From Burkholderiaceae bacterium (GTDB lineage: Bacteria > Pseudomonadota > Gammaproteobacteria > Burkholderiales > Burkholderiaceae_C), in contig JAGOBT010000024.1 in NCBI GenBank assembly GCA_017999135.1, positions 1 to 14,375 on the forward strand: 14,375 nt of DNA, read 5' to 3'. The notes below the pieces were generated by a model. The model was given only the letters and a program-made list of their open reading frames with translations. It did not search any database and had not been told where the DNA came from. Shown in pieces: positions 7,159 through 14,375 of the stretch; within the stretch, counting starts at the first letter, position 1; the number at the start of each line of letters is the position of its first letter. The position numbers and the translations under genes were made by a program.

Positions 7159-8464
7159 CACCGGCGCGCCACGCCCGGCCTGGCCGGCGCGGCTGTGGCA
7201 GGGCCTGGTGCTGTGGGCCTATGCCACGGTGCTGCGGCTGGCCACGCCGCTGTACTTGCTGCGCCTGTGGCGCCGCGGCAAGACCGAAGCTGGCTACCGC
7301 TTCCGCCTGATGGAGCGGCTGGGGTTCTACCCTGGCCGGCCGCCGCTGCCGGGCGCGGTGTGGCTGCATGCCGTCTCGTTGGGCGAGACCCGCGCGGCCT
7401 TGCCGCTGGTGGAGGCGCTGCGCCGTGCCCATCCCGACCTGCGCCTGTTGCTGACCCATGGCACGGCCACCGGGCGCAGTGCCGGCCGCAGGCTGATGCA
7501 GGACGGTGACGGCCAGGTCTGGCTGCCCTACGACACGCCGGGCGCCACGCGCCGGTTCCTGCGCCACTTCCAGCCCAGCGTGGGCATCCTGATGGAGACC
7601 GAACTGTGGCCGGCGATGATGCGCGAGGCCCAGCGCCTGGGCGTGCCGATGGTGATGGCCAATGCCCGCCTCAGTGAGCGCAGCGCCGCCAAGGGCGAAC
7701 GCTTGGCCGCGCTGCTGCACCCGGCGGCCGCGCGTCTGTCGATGGTGCTGGCGCAGACGGTGGACGATGCCCGCCGCCTGCGCGAGGCTGGCGCGCCGCG
7801 GGTGATGGTCAGCGGCAATCTGAAGTTCGACATGACACCCTCGCCCAGGCTCACCGCCCTGGGCCTGCAGTGGCGCCAGGGCCTGCACCGCCCGGTGGTG
7901 CTGGCGGCCAGCACGCGTGAAGGCGAGGAAGGCCCGCTGCTGGCCGCCTGGGCGGCGCTGCCGGTGCCGCGGCCGCTGCTGCTGGTGGTGCCGCGCCACC
8001 CGCAGCGCTTCCAGGAGGTGGTGGCGCTGGCCCGCATGCAGGGCCTGACGCTGCATTGCCGCACCGAATGGGACGACGAGCCGCCGCCCGAGGCGGCGCT
8101 GGCCGACGTGTGGGTGGGCGACACCATGGGCGAGATGCCGCTGTACTACGCCTGCGCCGACGTGGCGCTGCTGGGCGGCAGCTTTGCGCCGCTGGGCGGG
8201 CAGAACCTGATCGAGGCCGCCGCCTGCGGCTGCCCGGTGGTGATGGGCCCGCACACCTTCAATTTCGCCCAGGCGTCCAAGCAGGCCTTGATGGCGCGTG
8301 CCGCGCAGCGGGTCGACAACATCCAGGCCGGTGTGAAGGTGGCCATGCAATTGGCGGCCGACCCCGACCGCAATGCCTGGGTGCAGCGCGCACTGGGCTT
8401 TGCCAATGCGCACCGCGGCGCGGCGGCGCTGATCTCGCAGCAGGTGCTGAAGCTGGCGAAGTGA
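7130..8464 (+). CDS. waaA: 3-deoxy-D-manno-octulosonic acid (Kdo) transferase WaaA
   Basis: A 444-residue membrane-associated glycosyltransferase (GT30) that adds Kdo from CMP-Kdo to lipid IVA, an essential step of LPS inner-core assembly on the cytosolic face. An N-terminal membrane anchor lies at about residues 24-47. The conserved ERLGFYP block carries the likely catalytic Glu62. Other marks are WLHAVSLGE (79-87), METELWP (155-161), NARLSERSAA, SGNLKFD (228-234), STREGEE, VPRHPQRF, VGDTMGEMPLYY and VMGPHTFNF. The ATG at 7130 lies inside algC (29-base overlap). An alternative GTG at 7208 (Val27) aligns with Met1 of E. coli WaaA, has an AGGG four bases upstream, and would give 418 residues (E. 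coli 425). The gene is certain; the start is not. The order algC-waaA joins sugar-phosphate supply to LPS core synthesis. It converges with tolC. Confidence 0.95.
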   Translation: MPRLPRPHIDTGAPRPAWPARLWQGLVLWAYATVLRLATPLYLLRLWRRGKTEAGYRFRLMERLGFYPGRPPLPGAVWLHAVSLGETRAALPLVEALRRAHPDLRLLLTHGTATGRSAGRRLMQDGDGQVWLPYDTPGATRRFLRHFQPSVGILMETELWPAMMREAQRLGVPMVMANARLSERSAAKGERLAALLHPAAARLSMVLAQTVDDARRLREAGAPRVMVSGNLKFDMTPSPRLTALGLQWRQGLHRPVVLAASTREGEEGPLLAAWAALPVPRPLLLVVPRHPQRFQEVVALARMQGLTLHCRTEWDDEPPPEAALADVWVGDTMGEMPLYYACADVALLGGSFAPLGGQNLIEAAACGCPVVMGPHTFNFAQASKQALMARAAQRVDNIQAGVKVAMQLAADPDRNAWVQRALGFANAHRGAAALISQQVLKLAK

Positions 8465-8469
8465 TGCCG

Positions 8470-8487
8470 GCCGGCCGGCAGGCCGGC
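8470..8487. terminator. GC-rich hairpin between convergent waaA and tolC (possible bidirectional terminator)
   Basis: GCCGGCC (8470-8476), loop GGCA, GGCCGGC (8481-8487) form a perfect 7-bp stem just after the waaA stop and 9 bases beyond the tolC stop. No T-run follows on either strand, so it is not a textbook intrinsic terminator. Its place in a 32-bp convergent gap favours a terminator or mRNA-end stabilising role. Confidence 0.45.
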
Positions 8488-8496
8488 GGCGGCTGA

Positions 8497-9840
8497 TCAG
8501 CGTGCCAGCAGGGCGTCGATGCTGCGCACGTCCTGCGGCTGCAGCTGGCCCGCGGCCTGGCGCAGCTTCAGGCTGTTGACGATCACGTCGTAGCGGGCCT
8601 TGGACAGGTCGCGCCGGGTGTCGTAGAGCTGGCTCTGGGCGTTCAGCACGTCCAGGTTGACGCGCACGCCGACCTTGTAGCCCAGCTCGGTGGCTTCCAG
8701 CGCCAGCTTGGTGGAGGCTTCGGCCGCTTCCAGCGCCTTCACCTGGCCCAGGCCTGACTGCACGCCCAGGAAGGCGCTGCGGGTGCCCAGCGTCACGCCG
8801 CGGCGGGCGGCAGCCAGGTCCTGGCGCGCCTTTTCTTCCAGCACCACGGTTTCCTTGATGCGGTTCTGTACCGCGCCACCGGTGTACAGCGGGTAGTTCA
8901 GCTGCACGCCGACGCTGCCGGTGGTGGCGGTGCCGCGGTTGACGTTGGCCGTGGTGCCCGAGCCGCTGGTGTTGCTGCTGCTCAGCGATCCCACCAGGTC
9001 GACCGTGGGCAGCGCGCCGGCGCGGGCCTTCTCGGTTTCGAGCCGGGCCACGTCCTGGCCCAGCAGCGCCTTGCGGATGGTGGGGTGCTGGGCTTCGGCG
9101 GTGGCCACCCAGGCGTCCATGTCGGCCGGCGACACAGGCGGCAGGGCCACCGGCACGGCCAGGCCCTTGGGCTCGACGGCGCTGCGGCCCACCAGCTGGT
9201 CGAGCACGGTGCGCCTGGTGCGCAGGTCGTTGTCGGCCACCAGTTCACGGGCGGTGGCCAGGTCGAAGCGGGCCTGGGATTCACGCGTGTCGGTGATGGT
9301 GGCGGTGCCCACCTCGAAATTGCGCTTGGCCGAGGCCAGCTGCTCGGACACCGCCTTCTTGAAGGCCTGGGCGGCCGACAGCGCGTCCTGCGCGGCCAGC
9401 ACGTCGAAATAGGCCTGGGCCACCCGCACGATCAGGTCCTGCTCGGCGGCTTCCAGGTCGGCCTTGGACACGTCCAGCGCCCGCCTGGCCTGCTCCAGCG
9501 TGGCGCTGTTGCTGCGGTTGAACAGCGGGTGCCGGCCCTGCAGGCCGACCGTGGCATTGCGGTTGCCGACGCTGGCACCGGTGACGGTGTGGATCTCGGC
9601 GGCGGTGGCCGACCCGGTGAGACTGGCACTGGGCAGGCGCAGGGCGTCGGCCTGCGCCGCCTTGAACGCCGCCGACTCGGCCAGGCTGCGGGCCGACAGG
9701 TAGGTGGCGTCGTAGGCGCGGGCGGCTTCGTACAGCGCGTTCAGGTTCTGGGCCTGCAGGGCGCCGCTGGCCAGCAGCAGGGCCAGCAGGCTGGCGCACC
9801 GCAGTGGCGAAGGCAGGAAGCGCTGAGACAGGCTAGACAT
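8497..9840 (-). CDS. tolC: TolC-family outer-membrane channel protein
   Basis: A 447-residue outer-membrane efflux protein, the exit duct of tripartite pumps and type I secretion. A signal peptide is clear: basic start, hydrophobic SLLALLLASG, and cleavage after ALQA near residue 30. The mature protein begins QNLNALYEAARAYDATYLSAR, the usual TolC opening, and shows the two repeated helical halves of the family (QDLIVRVAQAYFDVLAAQDAL; SVGVQLNYPLYTGG; GYKVGVRVNLDVLNAQSQLYDTRRDL). Length is in the usual 440-490 range. The ATG at 9838-9840 is chosen because it gives the signal peptide and has AAGGA at 9850-9854, nine bases upstream. A TACAAC at 9880-9885 on this strand is a weak -10 candidate. 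It follows, on the same strand, an adaptor, an RND pump and a PCMT-like gene, so it probably serves that pump and perhaps others in the cell. Confidence 0.95.
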   Translation of the reverse strand: MSSLSQRFLPSPLRCASLLALLLASGALQAQNLNALYEAARAYDATYLSARSLAESAAFKAAQADALRLPSASLTGSATAAEIHTVTGASVGNRNATVGLQGRHPLFNRSNSATLEQARRALDVSKADLEAAEQDLIVRVAQAYFDVLAAQDALSAAQAFKKAVSEQLASAKRNFEVGTATITDTRESQARFDLATARELVADNDLRTRRTVLDQLVGRSAVEPKGLAVPVALPPVSPADMDAWVATAEAQHPTIRKALLGQDVARLETEKARAGALPTVDLVGSLSSSNTSGSGTTANVNRGTATTGSVGVQLNYPLYTGGAVQNRIKETVVLEEKARQDLAAARRGVTLGTRSAFLGVQSGLGQVKALEAAEASTKLALEATELGYKVGVRVNLDVLNAQSQLYDTRRDLSKARYDVIVNSLKLRQAAGQLQPQDVRSIDALLAR

Positions 9841-9914
9841 GGGTGGTGATCCTTGGAGGTGCGGCTGCAAACAGATCGGGTTGTACACGGCCGGGCCTGC
9901 CAGGCGCTGCCGCG

Positions 9915-9925
9915 ATGCGACGCAT
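9915..9925. repeat. Short palindrome upstream of tolC
   Basis: ATGCGACGCAT has perfect 5-bp arms around one base, flanked by an outer CTGC/GCAG pair (9907-9910 and 9927-9930) that continues the symmetry imperfectly. It lies about 75 bp before the tolC start in a 165-bp gap that holds no other recognisable element. It may be an operator or chance. Confidence 0.25.
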
Positions 9926-10005
9926 TGCAGCCCGCGGGCGCCGTGGCGGCGCAAACACGGGATGAACGGAGGCCGCCTGGGCAGCCCGGGCCGGGCCGGT
10001 CGCCA

Positions 10006-10659
10006 TCAGAAGTGGAAGCGGGTCAGCTCGCCGAAGCTGGCCAGCCGGGGCGCGACGGTGTCGAACAGGTCCTGCGACTGCAGCGCCGTGGGCGACAGGC
10101 GGGTGATGCGCACCGCGCGCATCACCGGCTCCTGGCCGACGATGGCGAGCAGCCGGCCACCGACGTTCAGCTGGTCGAGCAGGGCCTGCGGCACTTCGGC
10201 CACCGAGCCCGACAGCATGATCACGTCGAACGGGCCGTCGCCGGGCAGGCCGGCCTTGCCGTCCATCTCGCGCACGCTGGCATTCAGCACGCCGCCGCGG
10301 CGCAGGTTGGCGGTGGCCATGGCCGCCAGCGCGCCGATGCGCTCCAGCGCGATCACCGACTGTGCGCGGTGCGCCAGCAGCGCGGCCATGAAGCCCGAGC
10401 CGGCGCCGACTTCCAGCACCCGCTCATGCCGCTGCACCTGGGCGTCCTGCAGCAGCCGGGCCTCGACCTTGGGCGCCAGCATCACCTGGCCATGCCCCAG
10501 CGGCACCTCGGCGTCGACGAAGGCCAGCGCCTTGTAGGCCGGCGGCACAAAGTCTTCGCGCCGCACGCGGGCCAGCAGGTCCAGCACGTGCAGGTCCAGC
10601 ACATCCCAGGGGCGGATCTGCTGCTCGATCATGTTGAAGCGGGCTTGTTCGATGTTCAT
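10006..10659 (-). CDS. Protein-L-isoaspartate O-methyltransferase-like protein (divergent active site)
   Basis: A 217-residue class I SAM-dependent methyltransferase of the PCMT family. Motif I is VLEVGAGSG (81-89), the post-I acidic residue is Glu106 in VIALERI, motif II is FDVIMLSG (144-151) and motif III is LNVGGRLLAIVG (164-175). VAEVPQAL matches E. coli Pcm PPEIPTAL. True PCMTs have a substrate loop like GQGQTISQP; here the equivalent is GHGQVMLAP (55-63), so the conserved Thr and Ser are Val59 and Leu61. The C-terminal FVPL block is also missing. SAM binding is likely; isoaspartyl repair is doubtful. The start is ATG at 10657-10659 with a weak GAG upstream. It lies 48 bp after the RND pump gene and 165 bp before tolC. 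To my knowledge such genes commonly sit near tolC in Burkholderiales; the real substrate is not known to me. Confidence 0.85.
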   Translation of the reverse strand: MNIEQARFNMIEQQIRPWDVLDLHVLDLLARVRREDFVPPAYKALAFVDAEVPLGHGQVMLAPKVEARLLQDAQVQRHERVLEVGAGSGFMAALLAHRAQSVIALERIGALAAMATANLRRGGVLNASVREMDGKAGLPGDGPFDVIMLSGSVAEVPQALLDQLNVGGRLLAIVGQEPVMRAVRITRLSPTALQSQDLFDTVAPRLASFGELTRFHF

Positions 10660-10704
10660 GGTCGGCTCGGGGCGGGGCGGCGGTGGATTGCGGGTAAACC
10701 CAGG

Positions 10705-10710
10705 ATTCTA
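10705..10710 (-). promoter_or_regulatory. Candidate -10 element for the PCMT-like/tolC genes
   Basis: On the minus strand TAGAAT (5 of 6 to TATAAT) overlaps the TAG stop of the RND pump gene, 45 bases before the PCMT-like ATG. The -35 region is poor. It would allow expression of the two downstream genes independently of the pump. Confidence 0.35.
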
Positions 10711-13700
10711 GGGTGGCGTGGTGGCTGCAGGCTGACGGATGTCATGCCCTGCGCCACCGCCGAACAGCCGGCGCTTGAACCACGCGCCCAGGTCGTCGAG
10801 CCAGCAATAGATCACCGGCACCACCACCAGCGTGAGTACTGACGATGTGATGACGCCGCCGATCACCGCCTGGCCCATGGGCGCGCGCTGCTCCGAGCCT
10901 TCGGTCAGCGCCAGCGCCAAGGGGAGCATGCCGAAGATCATCGCCAGCGTGGTCATCAGGATCGGGCGCAGCCGCACCTTGGCAGCCAGCAGCAGGGCTT
11001 CGGCGCGCGCCATGCCCACGGTGCGGACACCGTCCGCACCCACCACATCCGCCCGCGCGCGGATCGCAAAGTCCACCAGCAGGATGGCGTTCTTGGTCAC
11101 CAGGCCCATCAGCATGATCACGCCGATCACCGAGAACATGTTCAGCGTGCTGCGCCACAGCAGCAGCGCGCCCACCACGCCGATCAGCGTGAGTGGCAGC
11201 GAGCTCATCAGCGCCAGCGGCTGCAGGAAGCTGCGGAACTGGCTGGCCAGGATCATGTAGATGAACACCACGCCCATCACCAGCGCCGAGATGGCGTAGC
11301 CGAAGCTGTCCTGCATGTCCTTGGTGCTGCCGCCGAAGCGGTAGCTGTAGCCGGGTGGCAGCGGCGTGGCTGCCAGGATCTGGCGGATGTCGGCCGACAC
11401 CTCGCCCAGTGCGCGGCCGCTGGTGTTGGCGCTGATCTCGCTCTCGCGGTTCAGGTCGCGGCGGTTGATCTGGTTGGGCCCCAGGCCGGCGCGCACGTCG
11501 GCCACCTGGCCCAGGCGCACGGTGCGCATGCTGCCATCCGCATTCGCCCCGAGCACCAGGCCCAGGCGGGCCAGGTCATCGGGGTTGTCGCGCGCCTCGG
11601 GTGCCAGGCGCACCTTCACGTCGTAGGTCTGGTCGTTGGCGGCACGCCAGTCGCCCACCGTCTGGCCGGCCACCAGGGCGCGCAGCGTGCTGGTGATGCT
11701 GCCCACGCTCAGGCCCAGGTCGCTGGCGGCGTCGCGCTTCACGTCCACCACCACCGTGGGCTTGGGCGGCTTCATGCTGGTGTCCAGATCGACCAGGCCG
11801 GGCACGGCGGCCATCTTCGCCATCAGCGCGGCGGTGAGGCGCTGCAGTTCGGCGATGTCGGTGCCCTGGATCGACAGCGAGATCGGCTTGTTGCCGCCGA
11901 TGGCATCGAGCAGGCCCACATGGGTGACGGTGATGCCGGCCACCTGGCGCAGCCGCTCGCGCAACGGCACCGACATCTGGTCGACGCTGCGGCTGCGGTC
12001 CTTGCGGTCGACCAGGCGCACGAACACTGACGCATAGTTGCGGCCGGCGGCGCTGCCGGTGTTGATGGTGGTGAGGGTGAAGCGCACCTCGGGCATCTCG
12101 CGCAGGATGGCGTCGACCTGCTTCGCCCGTGCCTCGGTGATGGCCAGGCTGCTGCCCACCGGCGTGTAGAACTGGATGCTGGTCTCGCTGAAATCGGCCT
12201 TGGGCACGAATTCGGTGCCCAGGCGCGGCACCAGCACCAGTGCGCCCACCAGAGACGCCACCGCGATCAGCACGGTGATGCCCTTGTGCACCAGCGACCA
12301 GCGCAGCACCGCCACATAGCCGTCGCCCAGCCGATGGGAGGCGCGGTCGACCCAGTGGGTGACACGGCCCAGCGTCTGGTCGTACAGGCCCTTGGGCTGG
12401 AACGGCTGACCGTTCTGTCGATCAAGGTCACGGTCGATGGCCGGGTCGTGCCAGACCGAGCTGAGCATCGGGTCGAGCGTGAAGCTGACGAACATCGAGA
12501 TCAGCACCGCCGCCACGATGGTGATGCCGAACTCGTGGAAGAACTTGCCGATGATGCCGCTCATGAAGCCGATCGGCAGGAACACCGCCACGATGCTCAG
12601 CGTGGTGGCCAGCACCGCCAGGCCGATCTCGTTGGTGCCGGCCAGCGCTGCGTCATGGGCGGTCTTGCCCATCTGCACATGGCGCACGATGTTCTCGCGC
12701 ACCACGATGGCATCGTCGATCAGCAGGCCCACGCACAGGCTCATGGCCATCAGCGTGATCATGTTGATCGAGAAGCCGAACAGGTCCATGAACAGGAAGG
12801 TGCCGATCAGCGCGATCGGCAGCGTCAGCCCGGTGATGACGGTCGAGCGCCAGCTGTTGAGGAACAGGAAGACGATGCCCACGGTGAGCAGCGCGCCTTC
12901 GAACAGCGTGCGCTTGACGTTGGCCACCGACACGCGGATGGGCCGCGAGCCATCACGCACCACCTCCAGCGCCACGCCGGGCGGCAGCTGCGGCTTGAGC
13001 TGTTCCACCACCCGCAGCAGGCCGTCGACCACCTCGATGGTGTTCTCGCCCTGGCTCTTCTTCACTTCCAGCGCCAGCATGCGCTTGCCGTTGTACAGCG
13101 CCAGCGTCTCCACTTCCTCGGGCCCGTCGACCACCTGGGCCACCTGCTGCAGCTTGACCGGCTGCGCGCCCCGGCGGGCCACGATCAGCTGGTTCAGCTC
13201 GTCCGGGCGCTTCACCCGGCCGTCGATCTGCACCGTGCGCTCGGCCTCGGCCGAGCGCAGGCTGCCGGCGGGCAGGTCCTGGTTTTCGGTGCGCACCGCC
13301 GACATCACCGCGTCGGCCCCCACGCCGAAGGCTTCCAGCGCCGCGGGCTTCAGGTAAACGTTGATCTCGCGCTTGACGCCGCCCACCAGCGCCACCGACC
13401 CCACGCCGCGGGTGTTCTCCAGCCGCTTCTTGACCACCTGGTCGGCATAGGTGGTCAGCGCCTGCACGCTGACGCTGGCATCGGGCGAGGTGACGGCCAG
13501 CGAGAAGATCGGCACGCTGGCCGGGTCGAACCGCGAGACGCGCGAGTCCTTCACCTCGTCGCGCAGCGTGGGCTTGATCAACGCCAGCTTCTCGCGCACG
13601 TCGTCGGCGGCGCGGCGGCCGTCCATGTCCAGGTTGAACTGGACGATGACCACCGACGCACCCTCGTAGCTGCGCGAGTACAGCTGGTTGATGCCGGCGA

Positions 13701-13920
13701 TGGTGTTGACCGATTCCTCGATCTTCTTGGTGACTTCGCTCTCGACCACCTCGGGCGCTGCGCCGGGGTATTCGGTCTGCACCACCACGGTCGGAAAGTC
13801 GATGTCGGGGAACTGGTCGACCTTCAGGCGCTGGTACGAGAACAGCCCCAGCACCACGAAGGCGAGCATGACCATCACGGCCATGACGGGGTTGGCGATG
13901 GAGACGCGGGTGAACCACAT
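10708..13920 (-). CDS. RND efflux transporter permease (HAE-1/AcrB-like)
   Basis: A 1070-residue proton-driven inner-membrane pump, the usual length for this family, with the duplicated layout: TM1 at about 10-28, a large periplasmic loop, TM2-6 from about 340, a second loop from about 565, and TM8-12 from about 875 to 1042. Proton-relay residues are present: Asp402/Asp403 in TM4 (GLLIDDAIVVREN) and Lys943 in TM10 (LMGLVTKNAILLVDFA), matching AcrB Asp407/408 and Lys940. QFPDIDFPTVVV and YPGAAPEVVE open the first pore domain. The two Asp residues and export-type sequence favour drug/hydrophobic compound efflux over heavy-metal export, but the substrate is unknown. The ATG at 13918-13920 follows the adaptor stop by 13 bases. 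It works with that adaptor and probably the TolC encoded downstream as a tripartite envelope-spanning pump. Confidence 0.96.
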   Translation of the reverse strand: MWFTRVSIANPVMAVMVMLAFVVLGLFSYQRLKVDQFPDIDFPTVVVQTEYPGAAPEVVESEVTKKIEESVNTIAGINQLYSRSYEGASVVIVQFNLDMDGRRAADDVREKLALIKPTLRDEVKDSRVSRFDPASVPIFSLAVTSPDASVSVQALTTYADQVVKKRLENTRGVGSVALVGGVKREINVYLKPAALEAFGVGADAVMSAVRTENQDLPAGSLRSAEAERTVQIDGRVKRPDELNQLIVARRGAQPVKLQQVAQVVDGPEEVETLALYNGKRMLALEVKKSQGENTIEVVDGLLRVVEQLKPQLPPGVALEVVRDGSRPIRVSVANVKRTLFEGALLTVGIVFLFLNSWRSTVITGLTLPIALIGTFLFMDLFGFSINMITLMAMSLCVGLLIDDAIVVRENIVRHVQMGKTAHDAALAGTNEIGLAVLATTLSIVAVFLPIGFMSGIIGKFFHEFGITIVAAVLISMFVSFTLDPMLSSVWHDPAIDRDLDRQNGQPFQPKGLYDQTLGRVTHWVDRASHRLGDGYVAVLRWSLVHKGITVLIAVASLVGALVLVPRLGTEFVPKADFSETSIQFYTPVGSSLAITEARAKQVDAILREMPEVRFTLTTINTGSAAGRNYASVFVRLVDRKDRSRSVDQMSVPLRERLRQVAGITVTHVGLLDAIGGNKPISLSIQGTDIAELQRLTAALMAKMAAVPGLVDLDTSMKPPKPTVVVDVKRDAASDLGLSVGSITSTLRALVAGQTVGDWRAANDQTYDVKVRLAPEARDNPDDLARLGLVLGANADGSMRTVRLGQVADVRAGLGPNQINRRDLNRESEISANTSGRALGEVSADIRQILAATPLPPGYSYRFGGSTKDMQDSFGYAISALVMGVVFIYMILASQFRSFLQPLALMSSLPLTLIGVVGALLLWRSTLNMFSVIGVIMLMGLVTKNAILLVDFAIRARADVVGADGVRTVGMARAEALLLAAKVRLRPILMTTLAMIFGMLPLALALTEGSEQRAPMGQAVIGGVITSSVLTLVVVPVIYCWLDDLGAWFKRRLFGGGAGHDIRQPAATTPP

Positions 13921-13933
13921 GGGGAGGGCTGCC

Positions 13934-14375
13934 TCAGCGCGACGCGGCAGGCGCGGCGGGTGCGGCCGACGCCGCTGGCGCTGGCGCGGGTGCCGTGGCC
14001 GTGGGCTTCAGGCGCACGCCGTCGGCCACCAGGCCGGCACTGGCGGCCAGCACCCGGTCACCGGCGTCCAGGCCGTTGCGCACTTCCACCCAGTCGCCGC
14101 CGCCTGGTGCGCCCTGGGGCGGCCGGCCGGTGGCGCCCAGCGTCAGCACCCGGCGCTCGGCGCGGCCGTCACGCAGGCGGATGGCGTAGGGCTGGGCCTG
14201 GTCGTTGCGCACGGCCGACAGCGGGATCACCAGTGCCGTGGTCTGCCCCAGCTCGATGCTGCCGCGCGCAAACAGGCCGTGGCGCAGGCCAGGGTGCGGC
14301 GCCACCGCCAGGTAGGCGGCCACGGTGCGGGCGCCAGCGGTGGCACTGGGGTTGATGCGCGCCACGGCCTGTTTG
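13934..14375 (-). CDS. RND efflux periplasmic adaptor subunit (C-terminal part, 5' end beyond window)
   Basis: The last 146 codons of a membrane-fusion protein; the N-terminus lies past the right edge. The visible part reads through the beta-barrel and membrane-proximal domains: ARINPSATAGARTVAAYLAV, LRHGLFARGSIELG, IPLSAVRNDQAQPYAIRL, RRVLTLGATG, and VEVRNGLDAGDRVLAASAGLVADGVRLKP, which is the typical adaptor ending. A low-complexity Ala/Pro tail of about 25 residues follows. Such subunits link an RND pump to the outer-membrane channel and are usually lipoproteins or anchored by one helix, but the anchor cannot be seen here. Its stop is 13 bases before the pump start on the same strand, so the two are surely co-transcribed. 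Confidence 0.93.
   Translation of the reverse strand, partial: KQAVARINPSATAGARTVAAYLAVAPHPGLRHGLFARGSIELGQTTALVIPLSAVRNDQAQPYAIRLRDGRAERRVLTLGATGRPPQGAPGGGDWVEVRNGLDAGDRVLAASAGLVADGVRLKPTATAPAPAPAASAAPAAPAASR

Noticed and set aside
5587..8413. Two long minus-strand open frames opposite algC and waaA
   Set aside because: The plus-strand proteins have all catalytic motifs; the minus-strand translations are His/Gln/Ala-rich shadows.
12286..14355. Long plus-strand open frame opposite the RND pump and adaptor genes (689 codons)
   Set aside because: Composition is His/Arg/Gln/Gly-rich with no recognisable domain, and the opposite strand encodes clear conserved proteins. In very GC-rich DNA stop codons are rare in antisense frames.

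Overview
The window is a G+C-rich chromosomal segment, densely coded on both strands, with strong third-position G/C bias. Gene content and order (waaA convergent with tolC, an isoaspartyl-methyltransferase-like gene beside tolC, E. coli-type argG) and the protein style point to a betaproteobacterium of the order Burkholderiales, probably near the Rubrivivax/Leptothrix/Ideonella group. That placement is inference from family knowledge, not from a marker gene. No tRNA, rRNA, insertion sequence, CRISPR array or phage gene is visible. No non-coding stretch exceeds about 193 bp.

Region 1 (1-5576, all minus strand; transcription runs from high to low coordinates). A LytS-type membrane histidine kinase and its LytTR response regulator come first. 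Next is a tightly packed alkylation-repair operon: an Ada-sensor/AraC/AlkA fusion, then ogt, then an EamA-family exporter, with both junctions being 4-base ATGA overlaps. The 5' half of argG (arginine biosynthesis) follows, possibly with its own promoter overlapping the eamA stop codon, and runs off the left edge.

Region 2 (5577-8464, plus strand). A 193-bp divergent intergenic region carries a good -10 element, an inverted repeat and a short tandem repeat. It leads into a phosphomannomutase/phosphoglucomutase (AlgC/ManB type) and the Kdo transferase WaaA. Together these supply sugar phosphates and Kdo transfer for lipopolysaccharide and exopolysaccharide.

Region 3 (8497-14375, minus strand). 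This reads as a tripartite efflux locus: the 3' part of a periplasmic adaptor, a complete RND pump, a protein-L-isoaspartate-methyltransferase-like protein whose usual active-site Thr/Ser motif is replaced, and a TolC outer-membrane channel. tolC and waaA converge on a short GC-rich hairpin.

Most genes are recognisable housekeeping, envelope or repair functions. I see no clear new system. The points most worth a second look are the split-and-refused Ada pathway coupled to an exporter, the degenerate PCMT-like protein inside the efflux locus, and the symmetric or repeated elements at the ada-alkA, algC and tolC starts.
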